A program made the translations under genes and the position numbers. Below the pieces are notes generated by a model that worked only from the letters and a program-made list of their open reading frames with translations, did no database searches and was not told the origin of the DNA. DNA of 64,000 bases, taken from Naganishia liquefaciens. Its lineage: Eukaryota > Basidiomycota > Tremellomycetes > Filobasidiales > Filobasidiaceae. Below, piece by piece: positions 9,636 to 21,814 of this stretch (its first letter is position 1; each line of letters opens with the position of its first letter). The stretch lies in the NCBI GenBank assembly GCA_013423385.1, contig BLZA01000007.1, positions 62,001-126,000 on the forward strand, read 5' to 3'.

Positions 9636-11747
9636 CTACGACCACGGCACGCGCGGGCTCATCCCGGGCGACATGACCCTCTCCCCGCCCGCTCCCGGAC
9701 TGGTCTGCATCCGCTGCCCAAGGCTATTCATATACGGCGGCGACCGCGCCCCACTGAGATTCAAGTTTAGGTGATCATGATGATGCTGGGCGGCGGCGCC
9801 GCCGCCGCCGTGCGAGGCCGTCGACGTGTAGGCTGGACGCGCCGGGTACGAGCCCGAGACGTTGGATGAGATCGAGGCCGAGCTGTGCGTGCGTTGACGG
9901 CCAAAGAGGGCGGCGGAAGGGTGGGCGTTGGTCGACGGAGAAGTGGCACCGCCGAGTTGAGGGGACGTATGGCCCGGTGATGTCGAGGGTTTCTTTTGGC
10001 CCTGGGCGGCTTCCTTGAGTAGGAACTCGACAAAGAGGTCGGAGAATGACTGGTGAGGAGAATGAGCTATCGATCTTTGGACCTGCACCACGCGAAAACA
10101 CACCTCATTAAACGTATCCTGCTCCTCCTGCGTCCGCGTCTTTTCCGCATCCGTCTCCTTGCCCTTGGTTGACCCCTTTCTCGGCGCGGCTGCACCCCCG
10201 GCCCTCTGCAGCCCCGCGCGCTCCCGCTCGCTGTCCTCCCACGACAAGATCGTCGCCAACAGGGAAAGCATCTCGAATCGTTTTGGATCGGCGCGCGGCG
10301 TCGCGATGAATTGAAGCAGCACGTTGGTCACAAGTCGGCGGTCGACATTGGTGTCGGATGTGTTGCGACGGAGCCGGCGAAGGGCTTCGGTGAGGTGTTC
10401 TTGGGTAAGGACCGCTGCGAGCACGAGGTCAGCATGGCAAAGGGTGAGACGACCCAAGGGACGCACCTTCATGCCTCAATCGACCGATCTGCGCATTCTT
10501 CTCCTTGATTTCCCGCTCCAGTACGCTCGTCTTGGATGCATCACTTGAAATGGTGGTCATCTTGACCTGGACACACTTTAGCCGGGATCTAACCCCCTCT
10601 ATTCGACAAGCGCGCCACGCACCTCGGCATCCGCCGCACGAGTCTTCCACACGGCCAGCTCCTGCACGGCCTTTCCAAGCTGATTCTCCAACTCCCACGT
10701 CGCCTGCTGAATATCCAAATCCTTGGCGCTTTGAAACTCTGCCAACACCTCTTGCAAGTTATCCGCGCGTGTCCGCTCCCGCTCCGCCACTTCCTCGGCC
10801 CGCTTGCGCCGCACCTCATCATCCCGCCGCTGCCTCTCTCCATTCCTCAGCTCCTCCTCCATCGCCTCGCGCCGCTCCCTCTCCCTGCCCGCCTCGGCTT
10901 CCCATTCTTCCCGCTCAACACGAACCATCTCGAGCTCACCACGCAGCTCGCGCAATTCCCGCGTGAGCGCAAGCACATCCGAACTTTGCGTTGTCGCCGC
11001 CTGACGAAGCGCCGATACTTGTCCACCGAGCTGCGCACACTCTGCCGCTGAATTCTCCAATTCGGCACGTACACCGTCGCATTCCTCACGCGCACGGGTC
11101 AAGTCGCTCGTCAGCTGTGCGATCTGCGATTCCCGGCGGTCGAGCTCCTCGGCATCTTCACGCAGGCGATCGCCGAGGGACTGACGCATCGAGGTGAGCT
11201 TGCTGAGCAGGCTTCGGTATTGCGTTGCCAGTTGGTCCTTTTCCGCGCGAGTGCGTTCGAGGTCGTTTTCGAGCCGTGTCACTGTAGATTCGGAGCCGGC
11301 GTCGGAGGCAGAATCGTCTGCATCTGCGTCTACATCCACACCTGCATCTGCATCTGCGTCTACATCCACACCTGCATCTGCATCTGCGTCTACATCCACA
11401 CCTGCATCTGCATCTGCATCGGCGTCTGCATCGGCATCGGCAGCGGCGTCTGGGTTGGACGTGACGGACGTATCGGCGCGAGTATTCGAGGCGTCCGTAT
11501 TCTCCGAGATGTTGGCTGTCTGTGCCGCCGACTCCACTGGCAGGCCCACTGCTTGCGATACAGTTTCCTCTTCCTGGTCTTGCTGTTCGTCCCCTGTTGT
11601 TCCCCGCGCATTGTCTCCGGTCTCCTCGGCACCGTTCCCCTCCGGCGCTTGCGCGTGTCCATTCATCTCTGGCTCGTCCTTGATTTCCGGCGCTGCTGGA
11701 GGTAGAGGATCCGCCGCGGGGGGCGACTTCTTCTTGTTCTTGCCCAT
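9636..11747 (-). CDS. RUD3: Rud3-like Golgi coiled-coil protein with GRAB domain
   Basis: Exons 10623-11747, 10467-10566, 10104-10414 and 9636-10049; 649 residues. Order: an acidic low-complexity N-terminus with a repeated Asp-Ala/Gly-Val-Asp-Val block (about residues 100-145), a long coiled coil (about 155-380), then a GRIP-related Arf-binding (GRAB) domain (about 395-480) with NVDRRLVTNVLLQFI, DPKRFEMLSLLATILSW and WEDSERERAGL, all typical of yeast Rud3 and GMAP-210. The C-terminus is Ser/Pro/Gly-rich. Rud3 binds Arf1-GTP at the cis-Golgi and tethers vesicles. The last intron (10050-10103, 54 nt) is a multiple of three and lacks stops, so unspliced mRNA would add 18 residues. It is divergent from the homoserine dehydrogenase gene. 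Confidence 0.85.
11323..11412 (-). repeat. Coding minisatellite, three perfect 30-bp units
   Basis: Units start at 11323, 11353 and 11383 and are identical. In the RUD3 frame each encodes a ten-residue unit rich in Asp (DADADAGVDV in register), flanked by simpler Asp-Ala codon repeats. Perfect identity means recent expansion or homogenisation. Confidence 0.95.
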
Positions 11748-12064
11748 GTCTGCAGGAGGATGAAGTCGCGGCGAGGACGATAGGTGTATGGGCAGACAAA
11801 CCCTAATCTACCACGCGAACGAACATGTGGGTGGATGCATGGTGGATGGCTGGTGAGTTGGATCCGCGCGTGAATATACGCCCATTACGGTAATTTCGAC
11901 CACTTTTCCCCGATTTTCGCTTGGCAATTATCGGCCAAAAAGAGACCGCTCACCGGCGCCCGAGTGGTTTCGGGCCGGGTGGCCTTCCAAGCACAAGTTG
12001 GCTGCTTTGCCTCGTCTGGATCCCCGGCAACCACCATCTCACCCACCATCACACCATCCCCACC
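11748..12064. promoter_or_regulatory. Divergent promoter, RUD3 / homoserine dehydrogenase
   Basis: The 317 bases between the two start codons must serve both genes. No specific operator site can be supported by eye. Confidence 0.5.
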
Positions 12065-13468
12065 ATGCCCGCCCAGTCGCCCAAAAAGACCCCCGTCGCC
12101 CTCATTGGCCTCGGCGGCGTCGGCATCGCCATCATGCGGCAACTCCTTGCCCCGCCGCTCGCCAGCAAATTCCGCCTCGTCATGGTCGCCAACTCGAAGC
12201 AGTACCTCTACCATGCCCAGCCCTCGGCCGCGGATTTCGATGTCGCCAAGGTGACGGATGATCTGAAGCGCGGTGGAGAGCCTGTGGATTTGCCGGCCAT
12301 GGTCGGCGCGTTGAGCACGCACCCCGAGGGGCCGGCCATCTTGATCGATTCAACCGCGAGCGACGCCATCCCCGCACTCTACCCGACGATCCTGCAGATG
12401 AATATTCACGTCGTTACGCCCAACAAGAAGGGATTCAGCGGCGACTTGACGCTCGCCAAGAACATTATCGATGCATCGTACCCGACGCCCGGTCGGGGTT
12501 CGCTCGTCTACGGGGAATCCACCGTCGGCGCCGGCTTGCCAATCCTGTCGACGTTGCGGGACCTGTTGGAGACGGGCGACGAGATCAAAAAGATTGAGGG
12601 TGTCTTTTCGGGCACGCTCAGTTACATTTTCAACGAGTTCAGCAAGGTCGAGGGCGGCGACGTGGCGTTTTCCGAGGTTGTCAAGATTGCCAAGGAAAAG
12701 GGCTACACGGTGCGTGTCGGTCTTTCCCCATGTGTCCGGCATTGGGCTGACTCCCTTTTTGCAGGAACCCGATCCCCGAGACGACCTCTCCGGCACCGAC
12801 GTTGCCCGAAAACTGACCATTCTCGCCCGCCTCTGTTCCACCCAAACGCCCTCCTTGCCGTACACCCTCCTCCCCAAGGGCTACGCTTCGGTGCCCACCT
12901 CGTCGCTCGTCCCCGACGTTTTGGCTTCATGCGCAAGCAAGGAAGAATACCTCGAACGGCTCGCCGAGGGCGACGAGGCGATGAGCAAGTTGCGCGAGGA
13001 GGCGCGAAGGGAGGGCAAGGTCGTGCGCTATGTGGGCGTGATTGATGCCGAGACGGGCAAGGTCGAGGCCAAGCTTGAAAAGTGGGTGTGCTCGCGCGCA
13101 AAAAGTGAATTCGATGCGGAGGGGCTGATACCGGGATAGGTACGCGTTTGACCATCCGTTCGCGACGGCGCTGCAAGGGTCGGACAATATCGTGTCTTTC
13201 CATACCAAGAGGTACGTCGTCAGTCTCGAAGCGGGTAGGGCAGGGGACGTCGACTTGGGTGCTGATCCCCATTCTAGGTATTCGCCACGACCGTTGATCA
13301 TCCAGGGTGCCGGTGCCGGAGCCGACGTTACGGCAATGGGCGTGACAGTACGTGAATGAACGCCTGTCTTTTCCCCTGGGGGTTTCGCACTGAATCATTC
13401 TCCAGTCCGACTGTCTCAAGGTGCACGAGCGACTCCGCCTCAAGGCGTGGGCGAGCGCTGGATTCTAG
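12065..13468 (+). CDS. HOM6: Homoserine dehydrogenase
   Basis: Exons 12065-12709, 12765-13081, 13140-13211, 13278-13347 and 13406-13468 give 388 residues, near the usual fungal length of about 360. It reduces aspartate semialdehyde to homoserine with NAD(P)H, the branch step towards threonine and methionine. The N-terminal Rossmann motif is GLGGVG (residues 15-20); then come IDSTASDAIPALYP, VTPNKKGFSG, YGESTVGAGLP and EGVFSGTLSYIFNEFS. The catalytic region EPDPRDDLSGTDVARK (216-231) contains the conserved Asp and Lys. It is the monofunctional fungal form without an aspartokinase domain. The start has a good CACC context. Confidence 0.96.
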
Positions 13469-13541
13469 ATCATGTAGATGAGCGCGAGTACAACGAAATG
13501 ACACGACAAATAGAAATACAATGCGAGCGGCCCCCGCGCGA

Positions 13542-14834
13542 CTACTGCTTCTTTTTCTTCAACTTGACCCCGAGGCCGAGCACGCCGCCCTCTTTCCGCT
13601 TGATCCCCGTCACGGTCGGTTTCGGCTTGACCGGGACGGCAGCCGTGGTCCGAGACGCAAAGTCTATTCCCTTGGCGGCCAAGAGCTCCTGAACGGTCGG
13701 TTCCGCCGCCGCCGCGCCCGAGCCGAGGGCGCTCCGCTTGACGGTCACGGTCGCCGGCGTCGTTGTCGTCGTTGCACCTGCCGCCGTTGCTTCGACCTCG
13801 TCATCACTCGCATACCCATCACCGAGTCCAAGCCCTGGCGCCTCGCCCTCCTCGCTCACCGTGCCCAGCCCCGGTCCCCCCGCCCGCGCCCGCGCCCCCA
13901 CCCCTACCCCCGCCTTGACCTTGTAGAAATACCGCTTGACGACCTCTTCATCCTCTTCTGCCTCTTTTCTCCGCTTCGCCTCCTCCCCGGCCACCCGCTC
14001 CGCATCCCGATCCCTGAGCACCTGATCCAGGTCCACATCTCCGCGCTCGAGCCGCGCGTTCCGCGACCGCAAGTCTGCCAGCAGGTCTTCATCTTGCATT
14101 TGCTGCAGGGCGGCCGCCTGGGAGGCTTCGAGTGCTTTCATGGGGTCATCGTCGGATGCGTTGCCGTCGGCAGCGTCCGAATCGTCGTCTGCTGCGTTGG
14201 GAACGTGTGAGGCTTCGGCGGTCGTGGGCTGCGCGGTGAAAGGCGGGACGAGGGGGGGGGGGAGGAGATCAGCTCGTCGTTCCAGAGATAAGCGCCGGGC
14301 GTCACGCACCTCAAAGTTTCGTTTCGCGCCGTGCTCGCAGATGTAGTCGGCATTCTTGGGATCCGTCTTGAACGTGATTTCGGCGGAACAGCGTGTGCAT
14401 TTCTGTCAAGAGAGCGCGCGCTGTCAGCGCGACGTTGGCAGGCATCAAAGTCTGGAGGAACGCACGATGTAGAACCGAAAGATCTTGATGCCGTAGTATT
14501 CCTCGCCCTTGGCCGTCTCCTTTTTCGCATTAAACTTTTTCCCCTTGTCTGTTGACGCGGGCGCAATGAGCCCAGCCGCAACAGATTGCACACACGCCAC
14601 TCGCCATCATGAACGCACAGATAAACTCTCCGCAGGTATTGCACGACATGGTGAACGGCGCCATGAGTCGGACCGTCATCTGCGAATCCTTGGGCATCTT
14701 GCGCCGCGGGATCTTTGACGGATCAAAGTCTGCATGCCGGGCAAGGAGGGGTCAGTGGTGCACGGGGGCGAGGAGTGGGTGCGTGGACACGTACCCGGCG
14801 GGAAGTACTTGTTGAGGACCTTTCGTTCGGACAT
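13542..14834 (-). CDS. YJU2: Pre-mRNA splicing factor Yju2/Cwc16 (CCDC94)
   Basis: Exons 14795-14834, 14619-14729, 14466-14548, 14310-14402 and 13542-14228; 337 residues. Yju2 joins the Prp19-associated spliceosome and promotes the first transesterification. The start [20 protein letters not shown] is the family signature. A zinc site is visible as [19 protein letters not shown] followed by KCTRC, and [20 protein letters not shown] closes the conserved domain (about residues 1-120). The C-terminal half has an acidic helical stretch with [10 protein letters not shown], then low-complexity Ala/Gly/Thr sequence ending in a Lys run, a plausible nuclear signal. It is divergent from the SANT-domain gene, with 283 bases between starts. 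Confidence 0.94.
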
Positions 14835-15117
14835 GGTGGCGGTGGTGGTGGTGGTGTGTGGGTTGGATGGCGCGGGGGGATGCTGGGACGGAGGGTGACC
14901 CGGTGGATGTATAGAATAAGGTCAAGAGTGGCCACATGACCCGCCTCTGCCCGATCACTTTCACTTTGCTGCTGCAATCGAGCGCGCGCGCCTGCCTCTC
15001 TCCTGCCTTTATGGGATGCAACCTCGCCTCGACCGACCACCATACCAAGACAGCCCCACACCCGCGGCATCCCCCATCCCCCCATCCGCCGACAGCCCTC
15101 CCCACCTCCCCCGCAGC

Positions 15118-18100
15118 ATGGACGACCGATGGAGACCCGACGACCGGCACCGCCCGGGCCCGTCCCAAAGCTCGGCCCCAGCATCACCCTACCGAAGGGA
15201 CCGATACACCGACGTTCGAGGCGGACGGGCGTATTCACCAGACCGGCGGTACGATTCGCGGGATAGGCCGCGGGAGTGGGAACGCGAGCGAGATTGGGAA
15301 CGGGAACGGGACAGGGAAAGGGACCGGGAAAGGGAGAGGGAAAGAGAACGAGAGAGGGAAAGAGAGCGCGAGAGGTATCCGCCGGAACATATCGCGTACC
15401 GCTCTGCCAGTGCTGGATACGCCGCCATGTCGGGCAGCGGACCCAGATGGCCCGAAGCGAGGGGCACGGGCAGGGAACTGTCGAATCGCGTGCCCGAGCG
15501 CGGCAGAGTTCGCAGTTGGAATTCCAGCGAGGGGGAACGTGAACGTGAACGTGAACGTGATCGTGACCGGGTGCTGATACCCAGGGAAAGACGCAGTGAT
15601 GACGAGCAAGTTGCCTTCTTTCCGGCGTGGGCCTCGCCCCAATAGCATCAAATAATGGCTGACTGTTTGCGGTGCCCAGATACCCCCCGCCGCGCCACCG
15701 CGATTCCGCCGCGAGTCCCCCCTTGGATCGATTCGGAACCCGTCCGCCCGTCAGCAGGCCAGTCGCCCATCATCCGCGCTCGACCATGCCTTCCCCCCCG
15801 CATCCTGCCCCGCGCGCCTCTTACCGCTCTTCCTCTCCCGGCCCGCCACGCGCAACCTCGACATCCCGCCCGCCGCGACCCTCTGATCCGGCCTCACCCC
15901 AAAGTCGACCGCTCGCACGCGCCGCATTCTCCGACGGGGAAGACGCCGAGACGTCCAGGACCATGGGCTATCGCAGCCTTCTCGACCGGATGGAACCGCG
16001 CGCAGCATCGGTGGATCACGAGCCGACTGCGCGGCGGATGGCTTCCGTGGAGCGCGGTGTGATGGCGGCGCAGGGTGGGAATGAGGCGGAAGGGTATGAA
16101 AAGGAATTGGGCGAGATTTCACCCGAGGTGTCGCGGAGGGTGGTCGGGCCCGGTCTTGTGCCGCCACCTAGGGCTGCTGTGGACGATGTGAAGCGAGAGG
16201 TCGGGCTCGGACAGGGTGATGCGGCGCCTACTCTGGCTGGATCTCATACTTTCCAACCCACCGAGGACCACGTATCGACCGGTCAACCCTTGTTGCCGGA
16301 CATCGAGGATCGGAAAGACTATGGCGTGACGGCGGTCCCGGTCGTTCCGATCACGGATTCTACACACGTCGCGGTGGAGATGCCAAAGACGATGACGACT
16401 CGTCCGACGGAGGGGCAGCCTTCCCAGACTGATCCTCCGACCGCCCGGGCGTCGGAAACATCGAAACCCCCAGCACCGTCCTCCTCGGCAAACACGCCGA
16501 TGGATGTGGAACCCTCGGATGGCAGACACCTTGTTTCGGAGACGACCACAATCCAGAATCCCACTGTCAGCCCCGAGTCGACCGCTCGGGCATCACCTCC
16601 CATGTCAGCTGTGCAACCCATCGAGATCGATCCCCGCACAACGATGACTCCAAGCGCCATCTCGGTGCGATCGATCCCGTCGCCTCCACCAATCCCATGT
16701 CCCAACAGCGAAGCAGCGACAGATCCAGCGACACCATCGCTCATCACAGGAACAACTTTGGCGGATCATGGAGTCTCGGTACCGGATAGCAAGGAGAAAG
16801 ACGCTCCCGCAGCGACAAGTCCGTTACAGGGCCCGTCAATGTCGGAGATGCATGACAGTGTCTCTTTGGCTGATTTGAAGGTGCCAAGCATAGCGGAACC
16901 TCTTGCTGCGGCAACGAATCCTGCCTCAAGAAATGAGGGTGTGGTGATGAAGGATGCAACTGTAGCGTCTCCCCCTGATGTCTCCCATTCCTCGGCCGCT
17001 GCTATTAAACATTCAACAGCGACCGAGTTGACGGTGGCGGCGGGGGCGGACGGGCCCTCGCACGAGGATGATTCAACGTCAAAAATGGCCAGTCCAGAGA
17101 CCGCATCGGCCGAGAACGCACCTGCTAGTCAGGTCATGGATCCCGTCGAAACAGGCGAGAGTGACGATATCGGTATGGAGCCGACTCCCGCGGACCATGC
17201 CTCGCCCAAAGCCGCTCTTCCGCCGAATCCTACGAATCAAGAGAAGTCCAGCTTACCGGAAAGCGATATGACCACCGACGGACAGCCTACGACGACTGAC
17301 ATCCGCCCGGAAATGGGTTCTGCCTCTGGGCCTGTTTCAACTGTGCACAGCGTGGCCGAAAGGCTACAGCCAGTGGATCCCGATACCTCGGATCTCACTT
17401 CATTGCCCTCGTACGAGACCGTGATTACCTCTCGGCGGACGCAGACGGACGTGGCTACGTCGGAACGATCGCGGGCAGACGTACCGACAGAAATTTTGGC
17501 CGACGACGCACAAGAGTCTCCTCATCCGGGGGAAGCCGTTCATTCCACATTGACAGCCACTCAGCCAGTCTCGGAAAGGGACGGAGTGGACCAAGCACAA
17601 TCGACGGCGGTATCATCTGCCGACATGGCTCACGCGAACCAGCCGGCTGCAACAGCCAGTGATACACTGCAACAGGACCCCGCGCATGATGTTCCAATCA
17701 ACAGCGTATCGTCTGTGACGGGGCCAAATAACACTGCCGCGTCTGTCAACGTGACAGCCGAAGCGGTCACTCCAAAAAGGCCAGCGTCGCCACATGTCAC
17801 CCAGATCTCGCAAGCAGAGGACCCACAAGACCCCCCGAGAACATCGCCCACTCCGCCGCCAGCTACACGTGCACCCAAGCCACTGTCTCCTCGTGTCGTG
17901 CAACGGATGCTGGAGAAGCAGATCGTTCTGGGACGTCAATCGATTATGATTCATGCCAGGGCGAAGCAAAAGGAACTCGAGGCAAAGATTGTCGAGCTGA
18001 AACGGCAGTACAGAAAGCTCGACAAGCAATGGGAGAGCCACAAGACACGGACCATTGCCGAAAATGAAGCACTCGCGCGTCAATTCGAAGCCGTCCCGAA

Positions 18101-19357
18101 TCCCGTCGTGGTGCAAGATCCCAAACCGGGAGGCCGCAAGACTCGAAGAGGCTTTGTCGAACAAGATCACGAGCTCATGGGATTCAGAGACGGAGACGAT
18201 GAAGCGTTGGCCAAGGCGCTCAAAGCCATTGAAGAAATGATGGAAGCCGATCCCACACAAAGAGCGCTCAAGACGGAAGCCACGATACCCGATATGGAAC
18301 TTGACCCGGATATCTGGCGATTGGCGTATGCTGATGAGAACGCCCTGGTTGCGGATCCACTGGTGTTCTATGGGCACGGCGTGGGTGAGCCGCCCGGGGA
18401 ATGGACGGAAGAAGAGGAGCGGAAATTCCGAAAGCTCTATGTCGCTTATCCGAAACAATTCGGAGAAATAGCCAGGGGCCTTGCCAACAAGACGACCGCG
18501 CAATGCGTCAAGCACTACTACTTGACCAAGAAGAAGCGACCATTCAAGGAAGGCGCCAACAGGAATGGCCAACGGCAGGCAGCCGGTGGACAGGCCGCTC
18601 GAATGGTGGCCCCCGTCACGCGGGAAAAGGTCGAACTGGCAGGCGTGCTAGCCACCGGCGATCGCGCGCAGGCTAGACAGGTGGCCGACGATATCCGGGC
18701 CCAGGGAGAAGGGCGCAAGGCTGGTAAAAGGAAAGCTGATGAAGCGGAAAGGTCTAGCGATCAGAGCGCCAGGGACAGCCAGAAAGCGAAACGCAAGTCG
18801 GGCAGTAAAAAGAGGATGGTCGATATTGCCACGGCCGGAGATCGCGCCGCCAATGGCGATGCCCTCGCTGCAAAGAAGAGGAAGACATCGAAAAAGCCGT
18901 CACGTCTGGACCTGAAGGAGAGGGCGCAATCTGCGTCAAACAGGAGTTCCGTGAGTCTTGCCCGATGGTTATCGCCGACAAAGCTAACACAGCACGACGC
19001 CCCTAGTCTTCTCGCGGTCCCTCGACGGGCCCACCCACGTCGGAATTCGCTCTTCCCAAAGGTCCCTTGCCGGGCGTCTTTATGCCCGACGCCTCTGCCC
19101 TACCTCCTCGACTCATCAATCATCCTCTGGAACGGCCCCAATCGACGCCGATTGTCACATGGCATGATCAACAGTCTCGTCCAAGTATAGAACTTCAAGG
19201 AGCATCACTTGATCGTACAGTCCGCGCAACACAGACTCTACCGCCCGAGAATGCGATCGAGAGGCGGCACGGAGGAATGAACATTATGTCTCTGCTCAAT
19301 GATGTCGGTGCTGCGGGCCCGAGCGGGACAGCGGCGGATGCCGCAGAAGGCCAGTAA
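15118..19357 (+). CDS. SANT-domain protein, Snt1/NCoR-like corepressor subunit
   Basis: Exons 15118-15626, 15680-18950 and 19007-19357; 1,376 residues. The N-terminus carries two Arg-Glu/Arg-Asp repeat tracts, then about 700 disordered Ser/Thr/Pro-rich residues. A coiled-coil stretch (VLGRQSIMIHARAKQKELEA, about residue 940) is followed by IPDMELDPD and a single SANT domain (about 1077-1125: WTEEEERKFRKLYVAYPKQF then FGEIARGLANKTTAQCVKHY and YLTKKKRPF). This order fits yeast Snt1, the Set3C histone deacetylase scaffold, and NCoR/SMRT. A Lys/Arg-rich nuclear segment follows. Function is inferred from the SANT type; other SANT regulators are possible. An in-frame ATG at 15016 would add 34 residues. 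The first donor (15627) was chosen to keep the frame across the stop at 15643. Confidence 0.8.
15272..15375 (+). repeat. Arg-Glu/Arg-Asp coding repeat tract
   Basis: A purine-rich imperfect hexamer repeat (gaacgg / gaaagg / gagagg types) inside the SANT gene encodes about 30 alternating Arg and Glu/Asp residues. A second, shorter (gaacgt)n tract lies at about 15536-15570 in the same exon. Such RE/RD tracts are typical of nuclear-speckle and RNA-processing proteins. Confidence 0.8.
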
Positions 19358-19417
19358 AGCATTCATACTTTTTCACCGTACATTGCTAGTGCAAGTATTA
19401 TATAATCCACGTTGTCA

Positions 19418-21814
19418 CTATACTTTTCGCTTGATGAGTCCGCTCATGAGATCAAAGCTATTCCCATCGGGTTGCAAGTCGACAAAGCTTTCGCTGCGAG
19501 CACGGTCCATGCCGAGGGCTTGCATGCCGGCCGACAGGGAATGAGCCAAGCTGAACGACCGGTCCTCGGATCCTCCGTCGTACATGCTACTTCTCGAAAG
19601 AGCCGAGTCGGCGCTCCTGTCCGGCACGCATCGTAAAAGTCCATAATCCAGCGTGATGGTCTTGATGACGAGGGCTTGCGGCGGAGTCGTCGACGTGAGC
19701 GTGACTTTTTGGTCGCTGAGGCGTTTTGGCTAACGTCAACATGGCGGGCGAAAATGTTTCAAGGGTGGAGGGATGGAGACGGGTCAACTTACGAATGCAG
19801 CCAGCGCCCCAAATATTCGTCGAGCAGTCCCTTGAAGCCCCGGTCACGCAAAAACGTGCCCCAAAAGCCTTCAAACGCCACCAAGATCCGCGCGAGCGAC
19901 TTTTCCATCGAGACCTGTTCCACCTGCGCACCCGCGCCCGAACCGCCCGATTCACCCGACCGCAGCGCCTCTCGACGCGCCTTGAGCTCGTGCAACTGGG
20001 CGAGCGACGTCGTCGGAAGGTCATTGAGCACATTGATTCCGCATCCCACGACGACGCGCCACCGGCCATCGACAAGACTCGAATTGACGAGGATCCCACC
20101 GAGCTTGGCTTTCCCCCTTTGACCGCTGCCGACGGTCGTCCCGCCGACGCCCTCGGCGTACGCGTAAATATCATTGGGCCATTTGATTCGCACGCCGAGT
20201 TTACCATCGGCGTCGAGTCCGTCGCAGATGGCGAGTGCGGCAAGGTATTGGATAAAGACGAGCTTGTCGGCGGGGAATGACGGTGGGAGGGTCAAGAGCA
20301 GGGAGAATTGCAGGCAGCCGGGCGGGGAGAGCCATTGGTTGGATCCGCGGCCGCGGCCGGAGAGTTGGAATGTCGCGAGGGAAAGAAAGGGCGTCGGGAG
20401 TCCTCGAAGGATTTTAGGGTTTCTAGAGCAAAAGATGGAAGATACGTGTGTGAGCGAGAGACAAGGAGCTCGGTTTGCACACAAGGCTGGCTTACTTGTC
20501 AAGCATCGTCTGCGTACTCGTCACGGCTTCCCCGTAAAGCACCACATCACCGATATTCCACGCGTCCTCGCTTGTCGCGCCACCACCACCACCGCCGCCG
20601 CCGCCATGGTTGTTACGCTTCCTCTGTCCATTCACACGACCGAGCCGAACGAGTTGCGTGAAATACGCATCCGCCTGGAACAGCGGCATGGCAGGCAGAG
20701 CGTCCGCAAGCGCGTTCGGACAGAGGATTGTCTTTTCCCTTGGAAACTCGGTCATGGACTCTGATCGTGCGTCTGACCGCGCCGACTCGAGGATCCGCGT
20801 GGCGGCGGCGGCGGCGGCTGTATCGTCGTCTTTTGTGACTTGGACGACACGTAGCGTATCGTTGATATCTTCAAGAACGATCGCGGCACATGGATCGCTG
20901 TCCAACCCCCGAGACTCTCGCGAGGCGTCGAGCTCCTTGCGCGTCCAGATATCCCATCCCAGGGCATCCCGTTCGAGATCCGGATTGATCAGCATGATTT
21001 GTGGCAGCGGCCTCGTTGGTTTCAGCAGTTCCGGGGCGACCGACGTCCATACGTCGCGCGACGGCGGCGGGGTTGACTCGTCGGAGATCGTCCCCCCGGG
21101 GGCGCGAGGAGGCAGATGCGGGATTTCAATACCGCAGGCTTGAAGGATGGCCGTGGTGGTGGTGGTGGTGGTTTCCGATGGGTCGTTGCCCAAGTTGAAA
21201 GCCGAGAGCGTCGTCACAATCAAAGTGCCCTCGGAGGCTACCGATATCTTTGCTGCGCGGATCCCGCTTTCGTCGGCGTCGGTTTGTACTCCGAGTGGCT
21301 GTAGTGGGCACGATTCGGTATTTTCGAGTAAGAGGCTTCTGCACAACGTCAAAGAAAGAAAGAAAGAAAGAAGAAAGCTTGAGCACCAAAAGCCCGCTCA
21401 TGGGAGGGGGGGGGTCCCATGTCACACTGCTTACTACCTTTCTGCAGACCTTTTCACACTGACCGCGCCGAGTGCGTCGTCAACGCCAAACACATCACCG
21501 ACGGGGCCCTCCCTCGTCAGCGACAACACGACGTTTCCCCCTTGCGCTCGTAGATACCGCCGGACCCTCTCCCTGACAATCTTCCCGACCTGTCCCGATG
21601 TTGCCGTCTCTCGGCCGCCATCAAGCACCACGATGAGCGCCGCACACTGGTCCTCCCACGGATCGGCCTGGAGTGCGGCATACGCGACGCGATGGACGGC
21701 ATAGTATGGGTTCAGCCGGGCCTTGAGCGCGTGCACGAGGGCGTCCGTCGAGGCCGAGCTGCCCGAGGGGTCTGTGGCGGCGTAGACGAGGACCTGATGC
21801 TTGTGCGGTGCCAT
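19418..21814 (-). CDS. BPL1: Biotin--protein ligase
   Basis: Exons 21438-21814, 20496-21338, 19793-20422 and 19418-19715 give 715 residues, close to yeast Bpl1 (690). It makes biotinyl-AMP and attaches biotin to acetyl-CoA and pyruvate carboxylases. The N-terminal half (HQVLVYAATDPSGSSAST onward) is the glutamine-amidotransferase-like regulatory region of fungal enzymes. The catalytic domain shows GRGRGSNQW (429-437), the adenylate-binding loop, then VRIKWPNDIYAY with the catalytic Lys and KLGGILVNSSL. A nine-Gly run near residue 385 is an odd low-complexity insertion just before the catalytic domain. The 99-nt first intron contains an (AAAG)n tract. It is convergent with the SANT gene (60 bases apart) and divergent from PDX1. 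Confidence 0.93.
21351..21372. repeat. (AAAG)n microsatellite in BPL1 intron 1
   Basis: Five to six units on the plus strand (CTTT on the coding strand), forming the polypyrimidine tract before the intron's acceptor site. Length change here could affect splicing. Confidence 0.8.

Noticed and set aside
10083-10103. 21-nt intron in RUD3
   Set aside because: Too short for any spliceosome; a 54-nt intron with the same donor and a downstream acceptor fits both size and family alignment.
11194-11763. 189-residue Ser/Ala/Thr-rich plus frame opposite RUD3
   Set aside because: It mirrors the RUD3 coiled coil and minisatellite on the other strand; RUD3 has clear family motifs.
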